A stretch of DNA of 64,000 nt from Amycolatopsis sp. EV170708-02-1 (lineage in GTDB: Bacteria > Actinomycetota > Actinomycetes > Mycobacteriales > Pseudonocardiaceae), in NCBI RefSeq assembly GCF_022479115.1, contig NZ_CP092497.1:5580001-5644000 (forward strand), written 5' to 3'. Made by a program: the position numbers and the translations under genes. The notes beneath the pieces were generated by a model. That model saw only the letters and a program-made list of their open reading frames with translations, was not told the DNA's origin and searched no databases. Shown piece by piece: positions 22,301-33,570 of this stretch (position 1 is the stretch's first letter; every line of letters begins with the position of its first letter).

Positions 22301-23346
22301 TCGCCCAGGGTGGTCCCGGTGCCGTGGCCCTCCACGACGTCGACCTGCCCGGCCGAAAGCCGCGCGTTCTCCAGGGCCTGCCGGATGACCCGCTGCTGCG
22401 ACGGGCCGTTCGGCACACTGAGACCGCTGCTCGCCCCGTCCTGGTTGACAGCGCTGCCGCTGACGACGGCGAGCACCGGGTGGCCGAGCCGCTGCGCGTC
22501 GGAAAGCTTCTCCACCAGGAGCATCCCGACGCCCTCGGCCCACGACGTGCCGTCCGCTCCGTCCGAATAGGACTTGCAGCGGCCGTCCGCGGCGAGCCCC
22601 CGCTGGCGGCTGAAGTCGACGAAAGTGTCCGGTGTGGACATCACCGCGACACCGCCGGCGAGCGCCATCGTGCATTCGCCCTGCCGCAGCGCCTGCGCCG
22701 CCAGATGCAGTGCAACCAGCGAAGACGAGCACGCGGTGTCGATCGTCACCGCCGGGCCCTCCAGCCCGAAGGTGTAGGCGACCCGCCCGGAAACGACGCT
22801 GCCCGAGTTCCCGGTGCCGAGGTAGCCCTCGAGCTCCTCCGGGATGGCGGCGAGCCGGGAGACGTAGTCGTGGTACATCACCCCGGCGAACACTCCGGTC
22901 CGGCTGCCCCGCAGGGACCCGGGGTCGATACCCGCGCGTTCGAAGGTCTCCCAGGAGATCTCCAGCAGCAGCCGCTGCTGCGGGTCCATGGCGAGTGCTT
23001 CCCTCGGCGAGATCCCGAAGAAGGCCGGGTCGAATTCGCCCGCTCCGTCGAGGAAACCGCCCTCGCGGCAGTACGAGGTGCCGGGCTTCTCCCCCGTCGG
23101 GTCGTACAGCGCGGACAGGTCCCAGCCCCGGTCGGCCGGGAACCCGGAGATCCCGTCGCGACCCTCGGCGACCAGCTCCCACAGATCCTCCGGCGACCGC
23201 ACGCCACCGGGGAACCGGCAGGCCATCCCGATGATGGCGATCGGCTCGTGGCCGCGGTCCTCGGCCTCCTTCAGCCGTCGCCGGGTCTCCCGCAGGTCGG
23301 CGGTCGCGCGCTTGAGGTAGTCGAGGTACTTGTCTTCGTTCGCCAC
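8044..23346 (-). CDS. Type I PKS gene E: three modules (E1-E3), each KS-AT(mal)-DH-KR-ACP
   Basis: A 5100-residue protein with three malonyl-specific, DH-KR modules, so it adds three conjugated double bonds. The N-terminal coiled docking helix ([18 protein letters not shown]) fits the C-terminal tail of gene D ([12 protein letters not shown]); its own C-terminal tail ([13 protein letters not shown]) leads to gene F. I chose GTG 23346: it is preceded by GGGAGA and starts exactly at the docking helix. The open frame runs on to 24936, but that part overlaps gene D and has no PKS homology. The gap to the gene D stop is 26 nt. Catalytic residues are listed under the modules. Oddities: E2 has an altered DH motif and a run of Asp-Thr pairs, and E2 and E3 share nearly the same second half of the KS. 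Confidence 0.96.
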   Translation of the reverse strand: MANEDKYLDYLKRATADLRETRRRLKEAEDRGHEPIAIIGMACRFPGGVRSPEDLWELVAEGRDGISGFPADRGWDLSALYDPTGEKPGTSYCREGGFLDGAGEFDPAFFGISPREALAMDPQQRLLLEISWETFERAGIDPGSLRGSRTGVFAGVMYHDYVSRLAAIPEELEGYLGTGNSGSVVSGRVAYTFGLEGPAVTIDTACSSSLVALHLAAQALRQGECTMALAGGVAVMSTPDTFVDFSRQRGLAADGRCKSYSDGADGTSWAEGVGMLLVEKLSDAQRLGHPVLAVVSGSAVNQDGASSGLSVPNGPSQQRVIRQALENARLSAGQVDVVEGHGTGTTLGDPIEAQALLATYGREKSADRPLWLGSLKSNIGHSQSAAGVGGVIKMVQAIRHGVLPRTLHADDPSSKVDWSAGAVELLTEAREWPETGQPRRAGVSSFGVSGTNAHTIIEQAPESEDVAGVPPTGAVPAVLSAKTAEALRDQVTRLRSHVLARPELSVADIAASLATTRVLHEHRGAIVAADRDQLLAGLDILAAGATTAGVTHGVAADGRTAFLFTGQGSQRRGMGRELAERFPVFAEAFRELCARFELPVGELSTEELDQTANTQCALFAFEVALFRLVESWGVKPDLLAGHSIGEIAAAHVAGVFSLDDAVKLVSARGRLMQALPTGGAMVALQATEAEVVPLLTDRVSLAAINGPESVVLSGDEDAVAAVVSRFGDRKHKRLAVSHAFHSPLMEPMLDEFRAVAESLSYAAPRIPIVSGGKVDVSTSDYWVRHVRDAVRFHDSVKFLAAEGVTRFLEIGPDAVLTAMAKESAGDAVVVAATRRNRAEDVTLLAAVSTLHVHGAAVDWTPLLAGARRVDLPTYAFQHRRFWLDGPLNAEGDAASLGLGATDHPLLGAVVTMADAHGVLLTGRLSLAAQPWLAGHVVAGHVLLPGTAFVDLVLHAGDKVDCGIVEELTLREPLVLPEHDALSLQLVVGAPDETGRRTVGVHSRPEAADAEWSCHATGVLAPGFPDTDFSLAAWPPEGAEPVAIDGLYGALAEVGLDYGPAFQGVRAAWTHESAVYAEIELADAEKADAARFGIHPALLDSALHAAGLGALDATEARLPFSWSGVSLRAFGAKAIRVRLTPAGPDTIALAVADPEGRPVFTADGLLVRAVPSGALTSRNPVRDALFRVDWQPLAMPAESAEHVVASFTGYTGDLLGDAHAAAVRALELVRADQGGPKLVFLTSGAVGEAVPHPAQATVWGLVRTAQEEFPDRFVLLDTDIEPTSELVAAAVATGEPELMLREGVLSGARLVRASRASAEPGDIAGTVLVTGGTGALGADLARHLVRSRGVRRLLLTSRRGAAAPGADILLRELTALGADVRIEACDAADRDALAALLADQPIALAVHAAGVLDDGLLGDLTPERLTAVLKSKVDAAVHLHELLGDTELVLFSSAAGVFGNEGQANYAAANAFLDALARHRHANGLPGTALAWGMWAAGMGDSLGSRPGFPALSTEDGMALFDAATALGDAALVPIRLDLPALRARLGGDVPPLLRGLIRPTRRAAVTGSAGALADRLAALAPAERSRELLEIVRTHVAIVLGHLGSAAIDAGKPFQELGFDSLAAVELRNRLTEATGLRLAATLVFDYPTPLVLAEHLLEGLAGSGLAEAPETPVRTSPVDEPIAIIGMACRYPGGVTSPEELWDLVATGRDGVSSFPVNRGWDDVYDADPGKAGKSYAREGGFLHDAGEFDAAFFGISPREALAMDPQQRLLLETSWEVFERAGIDPHGVRGSKTGVFAGVMYHDYAARLNSVPEDVEGYLGTGNSGSVISGRLAYTFGLEGPAVSIDTACSSSLVAMHLAGQALRQGECSLALAGGVTVMATPNTFVEFSRQRGMATDGRCKSFAEAADGTGWGEGVGMLLLERLSDARRNGHRVLAVVRGSAVNQDGASNGLTAPNGPSQQRVIRQALAQAGLRPSDVDAVEAHGTGTTLGDPIEAQALLATYGQDREEPLWLGSVKSNLGHTQAAAGVAGVIKMVEAMRHGVLPRTLHVDEPSSHVDWSDGAVSLLTETREWPDTGRPRRAGVSSFGISGTNAHTIIEAVEPEAAASGSQDVAPWPLSGKTEEALRAQAARLHDHLLANPGLSATDVAFSLTARADLEHRAALVAGDRDGLLAALDALAHGETAEGIVRGTARHTGRTAFLFTGQGSQRLGMGIELAERFPVFAEAYDEVCSRFEQPIKDLTADELNQTANTQCALFALEVALFRLVESWSVRPDFLAGHSVGEIAAAHVAGVLSLDDAVTLVSARGRLMQALPTGGAMVALRATEAEVTPLLTDRVSIAAVNGPESVVVSGDEDAVAAVVSRFEDRKHKRLVVSHAFHSPLMEPMLEEFRAVADGLSYAAPRIPIVSGGLADVSTSDYWVRHVRDAVRFHDSVKFLEAEGVTRFLEIGPDGVLTAMAQDSLEDAVVVPALRRDKPEVTTLLTAVAGLHVHGADVDWGPWCAGARRVDLPTYAFQRTEFWLDAGAAAGDLTAAGLADAGHPLLGGAVTLPDSGGTVFTGRLSLSAQPWLADHAVGETVLLPGTAFVDLALAAGRRHGHVVLDELTLESPLVLPEHGGVELRVWVREPDDTGACAVSVHSRADDDEPWIRHAVGTLTEDTGAAPADLTSWPPAADETDVDGLYDALADAGLNYGPVFQGVRAAWRDGTTVYAEIDLDERHHGDAARFGLHPALLDAALHTAGLGALSTEGGARLPFLWSGVSFTGLGATSLRVRLTAKDDTLSLTIADGAGAPVATVAGLTVRRVDPAAFGGGADSLFRVEWVPVRARAADVAYVVRSEVDSVTDVHEATAQTLAALQSWLADESDATLVVLTSGAVSVAGEDTRDLARAAVWGLVRSAQSEHPGRIVLVDTDTDTDTDTADLAGAVATGESQLAIRDGKLWAPRLAKGAPSSATPRFDPAGTVLLTGATGALGRSLARHLVSGHGVRHLLLVSRSGATAPGAEDLLAELTGLGASAVLESCDVADREALARLLAGIDPGHPLTAVVHAAGVLDDGLVGSLTPERFDAVLRPKADAALNLHELAGDVDEFVLFSSAAGTFGNAGQANYAAANAFLDALAQHRVANGLPARSLAWGLWDTDDGMDASAAVARLTGSGLTTEEGLRLFDTAADGVVLPMKLDVAALRAELGSDVPSLLRGLIKAPARRSAGASAWKRQLAGLSEEDRDARLLELVRTQVAAVLGYSGPEDVPSDRAFTELGFDSLTSVDLRNRLNSATGLRLPATLVFDHPSSDAVVSRLREELSGGAAAAAAVTTAPVDEPIAIVGMACRFPGGVRSPEDLWRLVSEGRDGITPFPADRGWDVEGLYDPEVSRPGTSCTRYGGFLHDAGDFDPGFFGISPREALAMDPQQRLLLETSWEAFERAGIDPATLRGSATGVFAGAMYHDYVSRLTEIPADLEGYLGTGNSGSVISGRLAYAFGLEGPAVSIDTACSSSLVAMHLAAQALRQGECGLALAGGVAVMSTPDTFIEFSRQRGMAPDGRIKAFSETADGTAWGEGVGMLLLERLSDARRNGRRVLAVLRGTAVNQDGASNGLTAPNGPSQQRVIRQALAQAGLRPSDVDAVEAHGTGTTLGDPIEAQALLATYGQDREEPLWLGSVKSNLGHTQAAAGVAGVIKMIEAMRHGILPRTLHAEEPSSHVDWSEGAVSLLSEAREWPDTGRPRRAGVSSFGISGTNAHAVLEADGSGDAAPAGQPDVLAFPLSAKTQDALRGQAARTRARLLTGDAPELADVAHTLATRGLFEHRAVVTAGDRDGLLDALAALAGGEPGDFVTGVAKPGGKLAFLFTGQGSQRAGMADELSAACPVFAQVFDEICARFDALLDRPLREALAGDLVDRTEYTQCAMFAFEVALFRLAEGRGIRPDFLAGHSIGELAAAHVAGVWSLEDACTVVAARGRLMQALPPGGAMIAVQATEEEIRPLVDDETVSIAAINGPVSVVVSGEEAAVTALAAGFAERGRKTKRLTVSHAFHSPLMDGMLGEFRAVLDGISAAEPRIPLVSTLTGEPLTGDEARSSEYWVRHVRDAVRFCDAVRTLEAHGVRRYLELGPDAPLTALGEHCVTDESTVDAPLFVPSLRAGRSDVESFVVALARLHVDGARVDWAKALPGRKIDLPTYAFQHERFWLRPAAPAVGDVTGLGQSPAGHPLLGAAVEAPDSDAVLFTGRLSVQEQPWLADHVVAGTTLLPGTAFVELALRAGELTGCAAIDELTLEAPLVLPDHGGTALRIVAAAPDESGRRALDVYSRPEEGDWIRHATGTVSPLAASAPFDLSAWAAADAETVETDGLYDGLAAAGLEYGPVFQGLRSAQRRGDDIWAEVDLPEDTTTEGFGLHPALLDAALHALGFAGGGEQEADVAAGRVRLPFAWSGVRLHASGARALRVRLSPAGENAVSLVAADETGRLVATVDALTLRPVSLEQIGGRQGSHESLFGLAWAPVPLDPTAPVAASWAVVGVDDYKLDAALTAAGYRGQAHANLADVTDRVPELVFVSCAPDHSQGLAAAAHTAAHRTLDLVRAWLAEDRFAGSRLVLVTGGAVDEPAQAVIWGLVRSAQSEHPGRFVLVDLDEQDASYRVLLPALASGEPQLELREGTVKAPRLIKPAVTAAEDKAPTDGAVLITGGTGALGAALARHLVTAHGKTRLVLAGRRGPDAPGAGELAGELRDLGAEVAVVACDAADREALQRLLAEHPVTGVVHAAGVLDDVVLDGLTPERLDAVLRPKVDAAVNLHELAGDVDEFVLFSSAAGTFGNPGQANYAAANAFLDALARHRRAQGLPATSLAWGLWAGDGMAGGMSGRDLDRMTASGAGALSTEEGLALFDLAVTAAEPVLLPMRLDLATLRAGLGADVPPLLRGLIRGTGKRAETAGSPTGDALKAELAGMTGEERAAALLNLVATHVAAVLGHAGPEQVDPAKAFTELGFDSLAAVELRNRVNEATGLRLPATLVFDHPTTTAVAELVGAEIVVDDAPPPLGVLAELDRLEAAFAGGSPDDAIRGKVKDRLRALLAACDPGEGTESVADRLEDASDDEMFEFIGKELGIS
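13387..18306 (-). other. PKS module E2: KS-AT(malonyl)-DH(altered motif)-KR(B)-ACP
   Basis: KS from 1681 (Cys1851), AT Ser2284 (GHSVG, HAFH), DH His2575 in [10 protein letters not shown] where the conserved Gly is Glu2579 (codon 15610-15612), KR about 2962-3140 with LDD, ACP Ser3264. The rest of the DH, including [10 protein letters not shown], is intact. A five-fold GACACC repeat encodes [10 protein letters not shown] near residue 2915 in the structural half of the KR. Confidence 0.9.
14582..14611 (-). repeat. Hexanucleotide tandem repeat, five copies, inside the E2 coding region
   Basis: On the plus strand gtgtcg occurs five times in a row without error. It encodes alternating Asp-Thr after VLV, in a loop that reads VDTDIEP in module E1 and VDADDP in module B1. 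Its length is a multiple of 6, so copy-number change keeps the frame. Confidence 0.9.
18307..23346 (-). other. PKS module E1: KS-AT(malonyl)-DH-KR(B)-ACP
   Basis: KS residues 34-460 (Cys206), AT Ser643 in GHSIG with HAFH (malonyl), DH His935 in a complete HxxxGxxxxP, KR about 1322-1500 with LDD and [10 protein letters not shown] Ser1621. Predicted to add an E CH=CH unit. Confidence 0.9.
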
Positions 23347-23372
23347 GGAAGGGTCTCCCAGTATCAGGCGGG

Positions 23373-26300
23373 TCAGGACGCGCCGAGTTCGTGATCGAGC
23401 AGGTCGAACAGTTCGTCCGCGGTGGCCGACTCCAGCGAGTCGTCCGCCTCCGCGGCGGGCTCGCCGGTCCACGCCGCCAGCAGCGTGCGCAGGCGCGCGG
23501 TGACCCCGGCGCGGTCCCCGTTCGCCGGGGCCGCGGTGGCCAGCAACGCTTCGAGCCGGTCGAGCCCGGCGTGCACCGACGCGGTGGTGGCCACCCCTTC
23601 GGCGGGCAGTTCGGCCGCGAGGTGCCCGGCGAGCGCGGCCGGGTTGGGGTGGTCGAACACCACCGTCGTCGAGAGCTTCAGGCCGCTCAACGCGCACAGC
23701 TGGTTGCGGAGTTCGACCGCGCTGAGCGAGTCCATTCCAAGTTCGACGAAACCCTTGCCCGGATCGATCGCGCCGGCGCCCGGATGACCGAGCGCGGCGG
23801 CGACCTGCTCGCGCACCACTTCCAGCACCGCGTCGTCGCGTTCGGCGCCGGTCAGGCCCGCAAGCCTGTCCTGCAACGCCGGACCGGTGGGGGCGGACGC
23901 GGCACGCCGGGACGTCGTCCGCACCAGACCGCGCAGCAACGGGGGCAGCATCGCGGGTTCCACGTCGCGGAGCGAGGACGGCGTCAACGCCATCGGCAGC
24001 ACCACCGGACCGGCGCCGGAGGCCGCGTCGAACAGGGCGAGCCCGGCTTCCGGGGTCAGCGCGGCGATACCGGTGCGGCCCATCCTGGCCAGGTCGGTGT
24101 CGCTCAGTTTGCCCGTCATGCCGCCGTCGGTCGCCCACAGACCCCAGGCGAGCGACGTGGCCGGAAGCCCCTGGGCGTGGCGGTGCCGGGCGAGCGCGTC
24201 GAGGAACGCGTTGGCCGCCGCGTAGTTCGCCTGCCCGGGATTGCCGAACGTGGCCGACGCCGACGAGAACAGGACGAACTCCTCGACGTCGCCGGCGAGT
24301 TCGTGCAGGTTCAGCGCCGCGTCGACCTTCGGCCGCAGCACCTTCGCCAGCCGCTCCGGAGTCAGCGAACCGACCAGACCGTCGTCGAGCACGCCGGCCG
24401 TGTGCACGACGGCGGTCAGCTCGTGCCCGGCGACGGCCGCTTCCAGCGCCGCGCGGTCGGCGACGTCGCAGGCTTCGACGGTGACGTCGGCACCCGCGGC
24501 CGTCAGGTCGGCCACCAGATCCTTGGCGCCCTCGGCTTCCAGCCCGCGCCGGGACACCAGCAGCAGTTTGGTCACGCCGCGCGCGGCCACGAGATGCCGG
24601 GCCACCAGCGCGCCCAGCGCGCCCGTGCCGCCGGTGACCAGCACCGTTTTGGCGGGATCGAGCGCGATCGGAGCGGCCGCGGCGGTCTTGCGGACCAGCC
24701 TCGGCGCGTACGCGACACCGTTCTCCAGCCGCAGTTCGGGATCGTCGGCCGACACCCGCACCGGCTCCCCGGCGGTCTCGGCGATACCGAACCGGCCGGG
24801 GTGTTCGGACGAGGCCGACCGGAACAGTCCCCGCACCGCGGCCTGGGCCAGATCGGTGCCGTCGGTCAGCAGGACGAGCCGGTGCGCGTCGAGGCGTTCG
24901 TCGGCGAGCCAGTCCCGCACCTGGCGCAGCGCCCAAGTGGTCGCGTCATGCACCGCCTCGGCGGTCTCGCCGGACGGGCAGACCAGCAGCGCGACTTCGG
25001 GTGTCCTGGCGGCAAGCAGCGTCGCGACGTCCGCATAGGACTCTCCCGCGCCAACCCGGACGTCCTCTGTGGACACTTCGTCGGCGGGCACCTCGGTCCA
25101 CTCGACGTGGAAGAGCGAGCTGCTCCCCTGCCGGTTTCCGAGCTGCTCCGGCGAAACCCGCCGGAACACCAAGGAATCCACGGTGGCCACCGGGGAGCCT
25201 TCACCGTCGGCGAGCAGCAGCGAAATCGTTTCCGGGGCGGGCGAGGACAGCCGCACCCGCAGCGTCCGGGCACCGGTCGCGGCCAGCGAGACACCCTTCC
25301 ACGTGAACGGCAGGAAAGGTCCCTCGCTGTCACCGTCCAGCCGCAGCTTCGAAGCGTGCAGCGTGGCGTCCAGCAGCGCGGGGTGGACGCCGAAACCTTC
25401 GGCGTCACGGAAACGGTCCTCAGGCAACGAAACTTCGGCGTAGACGTCGTCCCCGGCCTTCCACGCCGCGCGCAGGCCCTGGAACAACGGCCCGTACTCG
25501 AAACCGGTGCCGTCGAGCCGGTCGTAGAAGTCCTCGACCGGGATCTCGGTGCCTTCCGGCGGCCAGCTGTCCAGATTCCCCTTGTCGGCGGGGGTTCGGG
25601 CGGCCAGGAGACCGGTGGCGTGCCGCGTCCACGGCTCGTCGTCCGCGGCGTTCCCGGCGCGGGAGTGGATCTCGACCGTGCGCTCGCCGTCCTTGCCGGG
25701 CTCGCCGACGGTGACGTGCAGCCGGACGTCGCCACTTTCCGGCAACGCCAGCGGGGCTTCCAGGGTCAGCTCGGCGACGATTCCGCAGCCGGCGCGGTCA
25801 CCCGCGTGCAACGCGAGATCGACGAACGCGGTGCCGGGCAGCAAGGCCGTTCCGAGCACGACGTGCTCCGCGAGCCACGGCTGAGCCCGCAGGGAAAGCC
25901 TTCCGGTGAAAGAGATCCCGCTCCCGCCGGGAACCGGGACAGCCGCGCCGAGCAGCGCGTGTCCGGCCTCGCCGAGCCCGAACGCGGCCGCGTCACCAGC
26001 CGCCGCGCCGGTGCTCGCCAGCCAGAAGTGCTGATGCTCGAACGGATACGTGGGCAGGGTGACCCGGTTCGCCGGGACGCCGTCGAACACGCCGGTCCAG
26101 TCGATCCCGACGCCGTGGACGTGCAGGCGGCCGAGTGTGGTGGCCAGCGCGGCGACCTCCGGACGTTCCCCGCGCAGGGTCGGGATCAGCACGGTGTCGT
26201 CGTCGAGGAAGTCCCGGGCCATGGCGGACAGGACACCCTCGGGGCCGAGTTCGACGAAGGCGCGCACGCCCTCGGCTTCGGCGAACCGGATCGCGTCGTG

Positions 26301-28583
26301 GAACCGCACGGCCTCGCGCACGTGCCGCACCCAGTACCCGGGTGAGGCGATCTCGGGATCGGGACGGCCGGTGACCGTGGACACGACCGGGATCCGCGGC
26401 TCGGCGAAGGAAAGCCCGGACACGACACGGCGGAAGTCGGCCAGCATCGGCTCCATCAACGGCGAGTGGAACGCGTGGCTGACCACGAGCCGTTTGTGCT
26501 TGCGGTCCGCGAACCGGTCCACCACGGCGGTGACGGCGTCCTCGTCCCCGGACAGCACCACCGCTTCCGGGCCGTTGACGGCGGCGAGCGAGACGCGCTC
26601 GGTGAGCAGCGGGGACACCTCGGCTTCGGTGGCCTGCAAGGCGATCATCACGCCGCGGGAGGGCAGAGCGCCCATGAGCCTGCCGCGTGCCTCGACGAGC
26701 GTGGCGGCGTCCGGCAGCGACAGGACCCCGGCGACATGCGCGGCCGCGATCTCGCCGACCGAATGCCCGAGCACCAGTCCCGGCCGGACTCCCCAGCTCT
26801 CCAGCAGCCGGAACAGCGCGACCTCGACGGCGAACAGGGCACACTGCGCGAACGCCGTATCGTGCACCCGCTCGGTTTCGAGGACTTCGCGCAGCGGGAG
26901 TTCGAGGTGCGGGTCCAGATGGGCGCACACCTCGTCGAACGCGGCGGCGAACACCGGGAAACGGGCCGCGAGTTCCCGGCCCATCCCGGGTTTCTGGCTG
27001 CCCTGCCCGGTGAACAGGAACCCCGGCGCCCCGGCCGTGAGCGCGCCGCGCAGCACGGCCGCGCTCGGCGTCCCCTCGGCGAGGAGGGCCAGTTCGCGCA
27101 GACGGTCCGCGCCGGTCACCGCTGCCCGGAACTCCAGCCCCGCGCGGGCGGTCGCCAGCGTGTAGGCGACGCCGGAATCGTCCTCGGGGTGCTCCTCCAA
27201 GTGCGCGTGCAGCCGGGAAGCCTGGGCCCGCAACGCTTCCTCGGTCTTGGCCGAGAGCACCCACGGAATCCACGTGTCTCCGGCGGCGGGCGGTGCCGCG
27301 CTCTCCGGGACCTCTTCGATCAGCGTGTGCACGTTGGTCCCGCTGACGCCGAAGGAGGAGACGCCCGCCCGGCGCGGACGGCCGGTGTCCGGCCAGTCCA
27401 CCGGTTCGATGAGCAGCCGGACGTCGCCCGCCGTCCAGTCCACCTCCGTGGTCGGCGCGTCGACGTGCAGGGTCGGCGGCAGGACGCCGTGCCGGATCGC
27501 CTGCACCATCTTGATCACGCCCGCCACGCCCGACGCCGACTGCGTGTGCCCCAGGTTCGACTTGACCGAACCGAGCCACAGCGGATGATCGCGTTCCCCG
27601 CCGTACGCGGCGAGCAGGGCCTGTGCCTCGATCGGATCGCCGAGACTGGTACCGGTCCCATGTGCCTCGACGGCGTCCACATCGGACGGTGCCAGGCCGG
27701 CGTTCGCCAATGCCTGCCCGATCACCCGCTGCTGCGACGGCCCGTTCGGCGCGCTCAGCCCGTTCGAGGCGCCGTCCTGGTTCACCGCGGAACCGCGCAC
27801 CAGCGCCAGCACGGGGTGGCCGAGGCGACGCGCGTCGGAAAGCCGTTCCACCAGAAGGATCCCGGCGCCCTCGGACCACGCGGTGCCGTCGGCGGCGTCG
27901 GCGAACGCCTTGCAGCGTCCGTCCGGCGCGAGCCCGCGCTGACGGCTGAACTCCACGAACGCCGCCGGGTTGGCCATCACGGTCACCCCGCCCGCCAGCG
28001 CCAGCGAACATTCGCCGCGCCGCAGCGCCTGCGCCGCGAGATGCAGCGCCACCAGCGACGACGAACAGGCCGTGTCGATCGTCACCGCCGGGCCTTCCAG
28101 CCCGAAGGTGTAGGAGAGACGGCCGGAAACGACGGCGGTGGCGGTTCCGGTGAGGAAGTAGCCCTCGGTGCCTTCGGGCGCGTCGGCGGCGTCCAGCCCG
28201 TAGTTCTGGAAGGAGGCGCCGACGAACACGCCGGTCGCGCTCCCCCGCAGGGTCGCCGGGTCGATGCCTGCCCGCTCGAACGCCTCCCACGACGTCTCCA
28301 GCAGCAGCCGCTGCTGCGGATCCATCGCCAGCGCCTCACGCGGCGAGATCCCGAAGAACGCCGCGTCGAAACCGCCCGCGTCGTCGAGGAAGCCGCCTTC
28401 ACGGGCGTAGGTGGTGCCGAGATGCGCGGGGTCCGGGTCGTACAGCGCGTCGAGGTCCCAGCCGCGGTCGTCCGGGAACGCGGCCATCGCGTCCCCGCCG
28501 CCTGCGACGAACTCCCAGAACTTCTCCGGATCCGTGATCCCGCCGGGGAACCGGCAGCTCATCGCGACGATCGCGATCGGCTC
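23373..28583 (-). other. PKS module D2: KS-AT(malonyl)-DH-KR(B)-ACP plus C-terminal docking tail
   Basis: KS from 1525 (Cys1697), AT Ser2132 (GHSVG, HAFH), DH His2431 in intact [12 protein letters not shown] about 2835-3011 with LDD, ACP Ser3143 in GMDSL. The KS carries [19 protein letters not shown] and GASFQNYG, which depart from the MYHDY type used by most KS domains here. Confidence 0.9.
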
Positions 28584-31500
28584 GTCGTCGGTCACCGCGA
28601 CGGCCGGGGCGGCCGGGGCGCCGGTGACGTCGCCGGTGAGTTCGGCGACGAGGTGCCCGGCGAGCGCCGAGGCGGAGGGGTGGTCGAAGACCAGGGTCGC
28701 GGGCAGCCGCAGGCCGGTGGCGGCGGCCAGCCGGTCGCGGACCTCGACCGCGGTCAGGGAATCGAAACCGAGGTCGCGGAAAGCCCGGTCCGGCTCGACG
28801 GCGGCTGCGCCACCGTGGCCGAGGACGGCGGCGGCCTGCGCGCGGACCAGGTCGAGCACGATCCGGGCCCGGTCGGCCTCGGGGGCGGCCAGCAGTCCGG
28901 CGGCGAATTCGGAACCGCCTTGTCCGGCGGTGTCGGCGGACAGGGCCTCGCGGACCTCGGGCAGCGCGTCCAGCAGCGGCCGGGGCCGGGCGAGGGCGAA
29001 TCCGGGGGCGAAGCGCGCCCAGTCGACGTCGGCGACCGCGACGAAGGTCTCATCGTGCGAAACGGCCTGGACGAGCGCGGAGACGGCGAGCGCCGGGTCC
29101 ATCGCGGCCAGCCCGAGCCGGCGCAGCCGGTCGACGTCGTCCTGACCGGCCAGCCCGCTGCCACCGCCCCACAGGCCCCACGCCACCGAGGTGGCGGGCA
29201 GTCCCCGGGCACGACGACGTTCGGCGAGCGCGTCCAACGCGGCGTTCGCGGCGCCATAGGCCCCCTGCCCTGCGCCGCCCCAGACACCCGCGTTGGAGGA
29301 GAAGAGCACGAAGGCGTCCAGTTCGGTGCCTTCGAGAAGTTCGTCGAGGTGGATGGCGCCGCCGGTCTTGGCGGCGAGCGCGTCGGCGAGTTCCGCCGGG
29401 CCGGTCTCGGCGAGCGACGCGGTGGTCCCGACCCCCGCCGCGTGCACGACGGCGTTCGGCGGGTACTCGGCCAGCACCACGGCCAGTGCCTCGCGATCGG
29501 CGACGTCACAGGCGGCGAACGTCACCTTGGCACCGAGCCCGGCGAGTTCTTCGCGCAACTCCGCCGCGCCTTCGGCCGCCGCCCCGCGCCTGCTGGTGAG
29601 CACCAGGTGTTCGGCGCCGTTCCCGGCGAGCCATCGCGCGACGTGGGCGGCCACCGCCCCGGTGCCGCCGGTGACCAGCACGGTTCCGCGCGGCCGCCAG
29701 TCCGGCGCGACCGCGTCCCCGAGCGGCGCCCGTACGAGCCGCCGCAGGTAAACCCCGGACGATCGCACGGCGACCTGGTCCTCGTCGCCGGTGGCGAGCA
29801 CTCCGGCAAGCCTGGCCGCTGCGCGTTCGTCGAGTTCCGCGGGAAGGTCGACGAGGCCGCCCCAGCGTTCGGGGTGTTCGAGACCGACGGCCCGGCCGAG
29901 CCCCCAGACCGCGGCCTGCGTGTTCGGCACTTCCGACCGGCCGACGGCGACCGCGCCGGAGGTGGCGATCCACAGTGGAGCGTCGAGCCCGTCGAGCTTT
30001 CGGACGAGGTCGGCGGTCGCGGCGAGCCCGGCGGGGACCACCGGATGCTGCCGTTCGTCCAGCGCCAGCAGGGAAAGCACGCCGTCGACCGGCTCGCTCG
30101 GCAGTTCGTCATCGGCGCCTGCGACCAGGACACGGGCACCGAGGCGGGTGAGCACCTCCGCGACGGGCGGCACCGGACTGGACGGGACCACCAGCAGCCA
30201 CGTCCCGTCGAGAGTGGCCGCGGTGGCCCCGGTGGCCGGGACCCAGTCGATCCGGTATCGCCAGCTGTCCACTGTGGACTTTTCGAGGCCGGAGCGGCGC
30301 CAGGCCGAAAGCGCGGGAAGCACCGCGTCCCAGGCTCCTTCCCCGGCGGGGACGGCGGCGTCCAGCGCTTCGGTGTCTGCCTGGTCGACGGCTGCCCAGA
30401 AGCGCAGTTCGGCCGCCGTCCCGCCCTGCCGGGCGACGACGGCGTCGAGCCAGTACGGCACCCGTTGGAAGGCATACGTGGGCAGGTCGACCCTGGTGGC
30501 ACCGGGCCACAACGCGGCCCAGTCCGGGCGGAGGCCGCGCACATGCGCCTCGGCCAGCGAGGTCAGGAACCGTCGGACGCCACCCTCGTCGCGACGCAGC
30601 GAACCGAGCGCGACCGCGTGGGCGCCGCGTTCCTCGATGGTTTCGGTGACGCTGCCGGTCAGCACCGGATGCGCGCTGGCTTCGACGAAGAACCGGTGGC
30701 CGTCGTCGAGCAGCCGCCGGACGGCACGGTCGAACCGGACGGTGGCCCGCAGGTTCCGGAACCAGTACTCCGGGGTGAGACCGCCCGTGTCGAGGGGTTC
30801 GCCGGTGACCGCCGAGTAGAACGGCACCGTGGACGCGTGGTGCTCGACGCCGGCGAGCAGGCCGAGCAGCTCCTCGCGCAGGACGTCCACCTGCGGCGAA
30901 TGCGAGGCGTAGTCCACCGGGATCCGGCGGGCGCGCACGCCGTCCGCTTCGCAGGCGGCGATGAGACCGTCGAGCGCCTCGGGGTCGCCGGAGACGACGA
31001 CCGACGCGGGTCCGTTGACCGCGGCCACGGCGGCCCGGTCGCCCCATGCCGTCAGCCGAGGGAGCACGTCGTCGCGACCGAGCGCGACCGCGACCATGCC
31101 TCCGTCCCCGGACAGCGCGAGGATGGCCTTGGCCCGCAAGGCGACGACCTTCGCGGCGTCGGCCAGCGACAGCGCGCCGGACACGTACGCGGCGGCGATC
31201 TCGCCCTGGCTGTGCCCTGTCACCGCGTCGGGTTCGACCCCGCACGCCCGCCACAGCGCCGCCAGCGACACGTTGACCGCGAAGAGCGCGGGCTGGACGA
31301 CGTCGACGCGCTCCAGCGCCTTCGCGTCGCCGAGCACGTCGGTGAGCTTCCAGTCCACAAAGGACGAAAGAGCGCGCTCGCAGTCGAGCAGCGCGGCCCG
31401 GAAGACCGGCGAGGAGTCTTTGAGCGACAGAGCCATCCCGGCCCATTGCGATCCCTGCCCGGGGAAGACGAACGCGACCTTGCCCGGCGGCAAAGCGATG

Positions 31501-33155
31501 CCTTCGACCAGCCCCGCCGCAGGCGTCCCGGCGGCCAGCGCGTCGAGCGAGGCGCCCGCTTCGGCCACGACCACGGCGCGGTGCTCCAGCGCGGCACGGG
31601 TCGTCGCGAGCGAGAAAGCGATGTCGGTCAGCGATTCCGTCCGGCGAAGGTGCTCACGCAGCCGGGCGGACTGCGCGCGCAAGGCCTCGGCGCTCCGGGC
31701 GGACAGGACCAGCGGTGTCACCCCGTCGCCGACCGGTGATTCGCCGTCGCGCTCGGCGGGCTCGACCTCCGGCGCCTGTTCGACGATCACGTGCGCGTTG
31801 GTGCCGCTGACCCCGAACGACGAGATCCCGGCGCGACGTGCTTCACCGGTTTCCGGCCACGGGCGGGCCTCGGTAAGCAGTTCGACCGCACCGGCTTCCC
31901 AGTCCACTTTGGACGTCGGAGTGTCGATGTGCAGGGTCTTCGGCGCGATCCCGTGCCGGATCGCCTGCACCATCTTGATCACGCCGCCGACCCCGGCGGC
32001 CGCCTGGGTGTGCCCGACGTTCGACTTCAGCGAACCGAGCCACAGTGGACGGACGCGCTCCTGCCCGTAGGCGGCGATCAGGGCCTGCGCTTCGATCGGA
32101 TCGCCCAGCGTCGTCCCTGTGCCGTGCGCCTCGACGACGTCGACCTGGTGCGGCGCGAGCCCGGCGCTGTCGAGCGCCTGCCGGATCACCCGCTGCTGCG
32201 ACGGGCCGTTCGGCGCGGTGAGCCCGCTGCTCGCGCCGTCCTGGTTGACCGCGGTGCCGCGGACCACGGCGAGTACCGGATGCCCGTTGCGACGGGCGTC
32301 GGAGAGCCGTTCGAGCAGCAGGATCCCGGCGCCCTCGGCCCATCCGGTGCCGTCGGCCGCGTCGGCGAAGGGTTTGCAGCGGCCGTCGGGCGCCATCCCG
32401 CGCTGACGGCTGAACTCCACGAAGGTCTCCGGTGAGGCCATCACGGTCACCCCGCCCGCCAGCGCGAGCGTGGATTCCCCGCGCCGGAGCGACTCGGCGG
32501 CGAGATGCAGCGCGACCAGCGAAGACGAACAGGCGGTGTCGATGGTGACGGCGGGGCCTTCGAGGCCGAAGGTGTAGGCGACGCGGCCGGAGGCGACGCT
32601 CCCGGCGCTGCCGTTGCCGAGGTAGCCCTCGAACTCACGCAGTTCCTCGGCGCGGGGGTCGAGCCTGGAGCCGTAGTCGTTGTACATCACCCCGGCGAAC
32701 ACGCCGGTCCGGCTGCCGCGCACCGAAAGCGGGTCGATCCCGGCGCGTTCGAAGACCTCCCAGGCGGTCTCCAGCAGGAGGCGCTGCTGCGGGTCGACGG
32801 TGAGCGCTTCACGCGGGCTGATGCCGAAGAACGCGGCGTCGAACTCGTGCGCGTCGTAGAGGAAGCCACCTTCGCGCGTGTAGGTCTTGCCGTGCCGGGC
32901 TGGGTCGGGGTCGTACAGGGCCTCGACGTCCCAGCCCCGGTCGGCGGGGAAACCGCCCACCGCGTCGGTGCCCGCGGCCACGAGGTCCCACAGCTGCTCC
33001 GGGCCGCGGACCCCGCCCGGGTACCGGCAGGCCATCCCGATGATCGCGATCGGCTCGTGGTCCCGAGCCTCGGCTTCCCGCAACTGGGCACGAGTCCGAT
33101 GCAGGTCGGCCGACACCCGCTTGAGGTAGTCGCGCAGCTTCTCCTCGTTCAGCAT
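23373..33155 (-). CDS. Type I PKS gene D: two modules (D1 KS-AT(mm)-KR; D2 KS-AT(mal)-DH-KR)
   Basis: A 3260-residue protein. Module D1 lacks DH and ER and has the only A-type KR of the window, so it leaves a hydroxyl next to a methyl branch; D2 starts the run of conjugated double bonds finished by genes E and F. The docking helix [18 protein letters not shown] at the N-terminus and [12 protein letters not shown] at the C-terminus fit neighbours C and E. Start ATG 33155 follows GAAGAGG at a spacing of 10 nt. Unlike the other PKS genes, D is separated from its upstream neighbour by 491 bp with hairpins and a putative promoter, so it may head its own transcript D-E-F. The D2 carrier motif is GMDSL rather than GFDSL. 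Confidence 0.96.
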   Translation of the reverse strand: MLNEEKLRDYLKRVSADLHRTRAQLREAEARDHEPIAIIGMACRYPGGVRGPEQLWDLVAAGTDAVGGFPADRGWDVEALYDPDPARHGKTYTREGGFLYDAHEFDAAFFGISPREALTVDPQQRLLLETAWEVFERAGIDPLSVRGSRTGVFAGVMYNDYGSRLDPRAEELREFEGYLGNGSAGSVASGRVAYTFGLEGPAVTIDTACSSSLVALHLAAESLRRGESTLALAGGVTVMASPETFVEFSRQRGMAPDGRCKPFADAADGTGWAEGAGILLLERLSDARRNGHPVLAVVRGTAVNQDGASSGLTAPNGPSQQRVIRQALDSAGLAPHQVDVVEAHGTGTTLGDPIEAQALIAAYGQERVRPLWLGSLKSNVGHTQAAAGVGGVIKMVQAIRHGIAPKTLHIDTPTSKVDWEAGAVELLTEARPWPETGEARRAGISSFGVSGTNAHVIVEQAPEVEPAERDGESPVGDGVTPLVLSARSAEALRAQSARLREHLRRTESLTDIAFSLATTRAALEHRAVVVAEAGASLDALAAGTPAAGLVEGIALPPGKVAFVFPGQGSQWAGMALSLKDSSPVFRAALLDCERALSSFVDWKLTDVLGDAKALERVDVVQPALFAVNVSLAALWRACGVEPDAVTGHSQGEIAAAYVSGALSLADAAKVVALRAKAILALSGDGGMVAVALGRDDVLPRLTAWGDRAAVAAVNGPASVVVSGDPEALDGLIAACEADGVRARRIPVDYASHSPQVDVLREELLGLLAGVEHHASTVPFYSAVTGEPLDTGGLTPEYWFRNLRATVRFDRAVRRLLDDGHRFFVEASAHPVLTGSVTETIEERGAHAVALGSLRRDEGGVRRFLTSLAEAHVRGLRPDWAALWPGATRVDLPTYAFQRVPYWLDAVVARQGGTAAELRFWAAVDQADTEALDAAVPAGEGAWDAVLPALSAWRRSGLEKSTVDSWRYRIDWVPATGATAATLDGTWLLVVPSSPVPPVAEVLTRLGARVLVAGADDELPSEPVDGVLSLLALDERQHPVVPAGLAATADLVRKLDGLDAPLWIATSGAVAVGRSEVPNTQAAVWGLGRAVGLEHPERWGGLVDLPAELDERAAARLAGVLATGDEDQVAVRSSGVYLRRLVRAPLGDAVAPDWRPRGTVLVTGGTGAVAAHVARWLAGNGAEHLVLTSRRGAAAEGAAELREELAGLGAKVTFAACDVADREALAVVLAEYPPNAVVHAAGVGTTASLAETGPAELADALAAKTGGAIHLDELLEGTELDAFVLFSSNAGVWGGAGQGAYGAANAALDALAERRRARGLPATSVAWGLWGGGSGLAGQDDVDRLRRLGLAAMDPALAVSALVQAVSHDETFVAVADVDWARFAPGFALARPRPLLDALPEVREALSADTAGQGGSEFAAGLLAAPEADRARIVLDLVRAQAAAVLGHGGAAAVEPDRAFRDLGFDSLTAVEVRDRLAAATGLRLPATLVFDHPSASALAGHLVAELTGDVTGAPAAPAVAVTDDEPIAIVAMSCRFPGGITDPEKFWEFVAGGGDAMAAFPDDRGWDLDALYDPDPAHLGTTYAREGGFLDDAGGFDAAFFGISPREALAMDPQQRLLLETSWEAFERAGIDPATLRGSATGVFVGASFQNYGLDAADAPEGTEGYFLTGTATAVVSGRLSYTFGLEGPAVTIDTACSSSLVALHLAAQALRRGECSLALAGGVTVMANPAAFVEFSRQRGLAPDGRCKAFADAADGTAWSEGAGILLVERLSDARRLGHPVLALVRGSAVNQDGASNGLSAPNGPSQQRVIGQALANAGLAPSDVDAVEAHGTGTSLGDPIEAQALLAAYGGERDHPLWLGSVKSNLGHTQSASGVAGVIKMVQAIRHGVLPPTLHVDAPTTEVDWTAGDVRLLIEPVDWPDTGRPRRAGVSSFGVSGTNVHTLIEEVPESAAPPAAGDTWIPWVLSAKTEEALRAQASRLHAHLEEHPEDDSGVAYTLATARAGLEFRAAVTGADRLRELALLAEGTPSAAVLRGALTAGAPGFLFTGQGSQKPGMGRELAARFPVFAAAFDEVCAHLDPHLELPLREVLETERVHDTAFAQCALFAVEVALFRLLESWGVRPGLVLGHSVGEIAAAHVAGVLSLPDAATLVEARGRLMGALPSRGVMIALQATEAEVSPLLTERVSLAAVNGPEAVVLSGDEDAVTAVVDRFADRKHKRLVVSHAFHSPLMEPMLADFRRVVSGLSFAEPRIPVVSTVTGRPDPEIASPGYWVRHVREAVRFHDAIRFAEAEGVRAFVELGPEGVLSAMARDFLDDDTVLIPTLRGERPEVAALATTLGRLHVHGVGIDWTGVFDGVPANRVTLPTYPFEHQHFWLASTGAAAGDAAAFGLGEAGHALLGAAVPVPGGSGISFTGRLSLRAQPWLAEHVVLGTALLPGTAFVDLALHAGDRAGCGIVAELTLEAPLALPESGDVRLHVTVGEPGKDGERTVEIHSRAGNAADDEPWTRHATGLLAARTPADKGNLDSWPPEGTEIPVEDFYDRLDGTGFEYGPLFQGLRAAWKAGDDVYAEVSLPEDRFRDAEGFGVHPALLDATLHASKLRLDGDSEGPFLPFTWKGVSLAATGARTLRVRLSSPAPETISLLLADGEGSPVATVDSLVFRRVSPEQLGNRQGSSSLFHVEWTEVPADEVSTEDVRVGAGESYADVATLLAARTPEVALLVCPSGETAEAVHDATTWALRQVRDWLADERLDAHRLVLLTDGTDLAQAAVRGLFRSASSEHPGRFGIAETAGEPVRVSADDPELRLENGVAYAPRLVRKTAAAAPIALDPAKTVLVTGGTGALGALVARHLVAARGVTKLLLVSRRGLEAEGAKDLVADLTAAGADVTVEACDVADRAALEAAVAGHELTAVVHTAGVLDDGLVGSLTPERLAKVLRPKVDAALNLHELAGDVEEFVLFSSASATFGNPGQANYAAANAFLDALARHRHAQGLPATSLAWGLWATDGGMTGKLSDTDLARMGRTGIAALTPEAGLALFDAASGAGPVVLPMALTPSSLRDVEPAMLPPLLRGLVRTTSRRAASAPTGPALQDRLAGLTGAERDDAVLEVVREQVAAALGHPGAGAIDPGKGFVELGMDSLSAVELRNQLCALSGLKLSTTVVFDHPNPAALAGHLAAELPAEGVATTASVHAGLDRLEALLATAAPANGDRAGVTARLRTLLAAWTGEPAAEADDSLESATADELFDLLDHELGAS
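28584..33155 (-). other. PKS module D1: KS-AT(methylmalonyl)-KR(A-type)-ACP
   Basis: KS 34-460 (Cys209), AT Ser649 (GHSQG) with YASH (methylmalonyl), no DH or ER, KR about 1155-1345, ACP Ser1466. The KR lacks LDD ([11 protein letters not shown]) and carries Trp in SSNAGVWGG before the catalytic Tyr of QGAYGAANA; both are A-type marks predicting the L-hydroxyl. The post-AT linker ([11 protein letters not shown]) is the type found in DH-less modules. Confidence 0.92.
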
Positions 33156-33204
33156 CAGTAGCCAACCTCTTCGCGCCGGGAAAAACGAAATGCCACTCGA
33201 AGAA

Positions 33205-33234
33205 AAGCTAGGTGAGCTGCGAAGAGGCGGACAA
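33205..33234 (-). promoter_or_regulatory. Putative housekeeping-sigma promoter of gene D
   Basis: On the minus strand TTGTCC (33234-33229) is followed after 18 nt by TAGCTT (33210-33205), an acceptable -35/-10 pair for an actinobacterial housekeeping sigma factor. A start about 7 nt beyond would give a leader of roughly 40 nt to ATG 33155. Prediction by eye only. Confidence 0.4.
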
Positions 33235-33264
33235 CCCCTAGCCGCCCCTAGGTCCCCTTGGGGA
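33235..33264. promoter_or_regulatory. Operator-like repeats directly upstream of the gene D promoter
   Basis: CCCCTAG occurs at 33235-33241 and 33245-33251, one turn of helix apart, followed by the palindrome TCCCCTTGGGGA at 33253-33264. The array abuts the putative -35 box. CTAGGGG-type half-sites resemble those I remember for LuxR-type pathway regulators of polyene clusters (PimM family); the regulator itself is not in the window. Confidence 0.35.
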
Positions 33265-33310
33265 ATAGGCGACGGACAGGGGCACTTTCGAGACCGTATC
33301 CGACCGGGGC

Positions 33311-33353
33311 GAAGGCTCCTTTCACCGCATCAGACGCGGTGAAGGGAGCCTTC
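33311..33353 (+). repeat. ATCAGAC-loop palindrome, best-paired copy
   Basis: The arms GAAGGCTCCTTTCACCGC (33311-33328) and 33336-33353 pair over 18 bp with one mismatch around the loop ATCAGAC. Flanks gtatccgaccg and cagcccacg are shared with the copy at 2111-2153, more than 31 kb away. Confidence 0.85.
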
Positions 33354-33429
33354 AGCCCACGCGCGTCCGGTCGAGCCTCCGCCTGAGCGGGTATCGCGAA
33401 AGCCACTTTCGACCCGATCCGGCCGGTAC

Positions 33430-33472
33430 GAAGGCTCCTTTCACCGCATCAGACGCGGCGATGGGAGCCTTC
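33430..33472 (+). repeat. ATCAGAC-loop palindrome, third plus-strand copy
   Basis: The arms 33430-33447 and 33455-33472 pair with three mismatches around ATCAGAC. It follows the copy at 33311 after 76 bp, and both are preceded by CACTTTCGA plus an imperfect gatccg/gtatccg motif, so about 119 bp has been duplicated in tandem. Confidence 0.8.
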
Positions 33473-33515
33473 AGCCCACGTACGGCGGGTTCTGCCCACC
33501 TGCGGCGGGGCTCGG

Positions 33516-33548
33516 TCTGCCACCTTGGGTTCGCTCTGCCACCTTGGG
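33516..33548 (+). repeat. Short tandem direct repeat (tctgccaccttggg, twice)
   Basis: Two identical 14-bp copies at 33516-33529 and 33535-33548, period 19 bp. No function is evident. Confidence 0.7.
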
Positions 33549-33570
33549 CTGAGCCGACGGCCGGGGCGGG

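Noticed and set aside
2193..23394. Very long open frames on the plus strand opposite the PKS genes (for example 2193-8072 and 14632-23394)
   Set aside because: They are Arg/Gly/Ala-rich shadows caused by extreme third-position GC of the minus-strand PKS genes and show no domain homology.
23347..24936. Upstream extension of the gene E reading frame beyond GTG 23346
   Set aside because: It overlaps gene D on the same strand in another frame, gives a low-complexity Arg-rich peptide, and the docking helix and ribosome binding site mark 23346 as the start.
33311..33472. CRISPR array
   Set aside because: Only two copies here, each an imperfect palindrome with related flanks, and no uniform unique spacers or cas genes.
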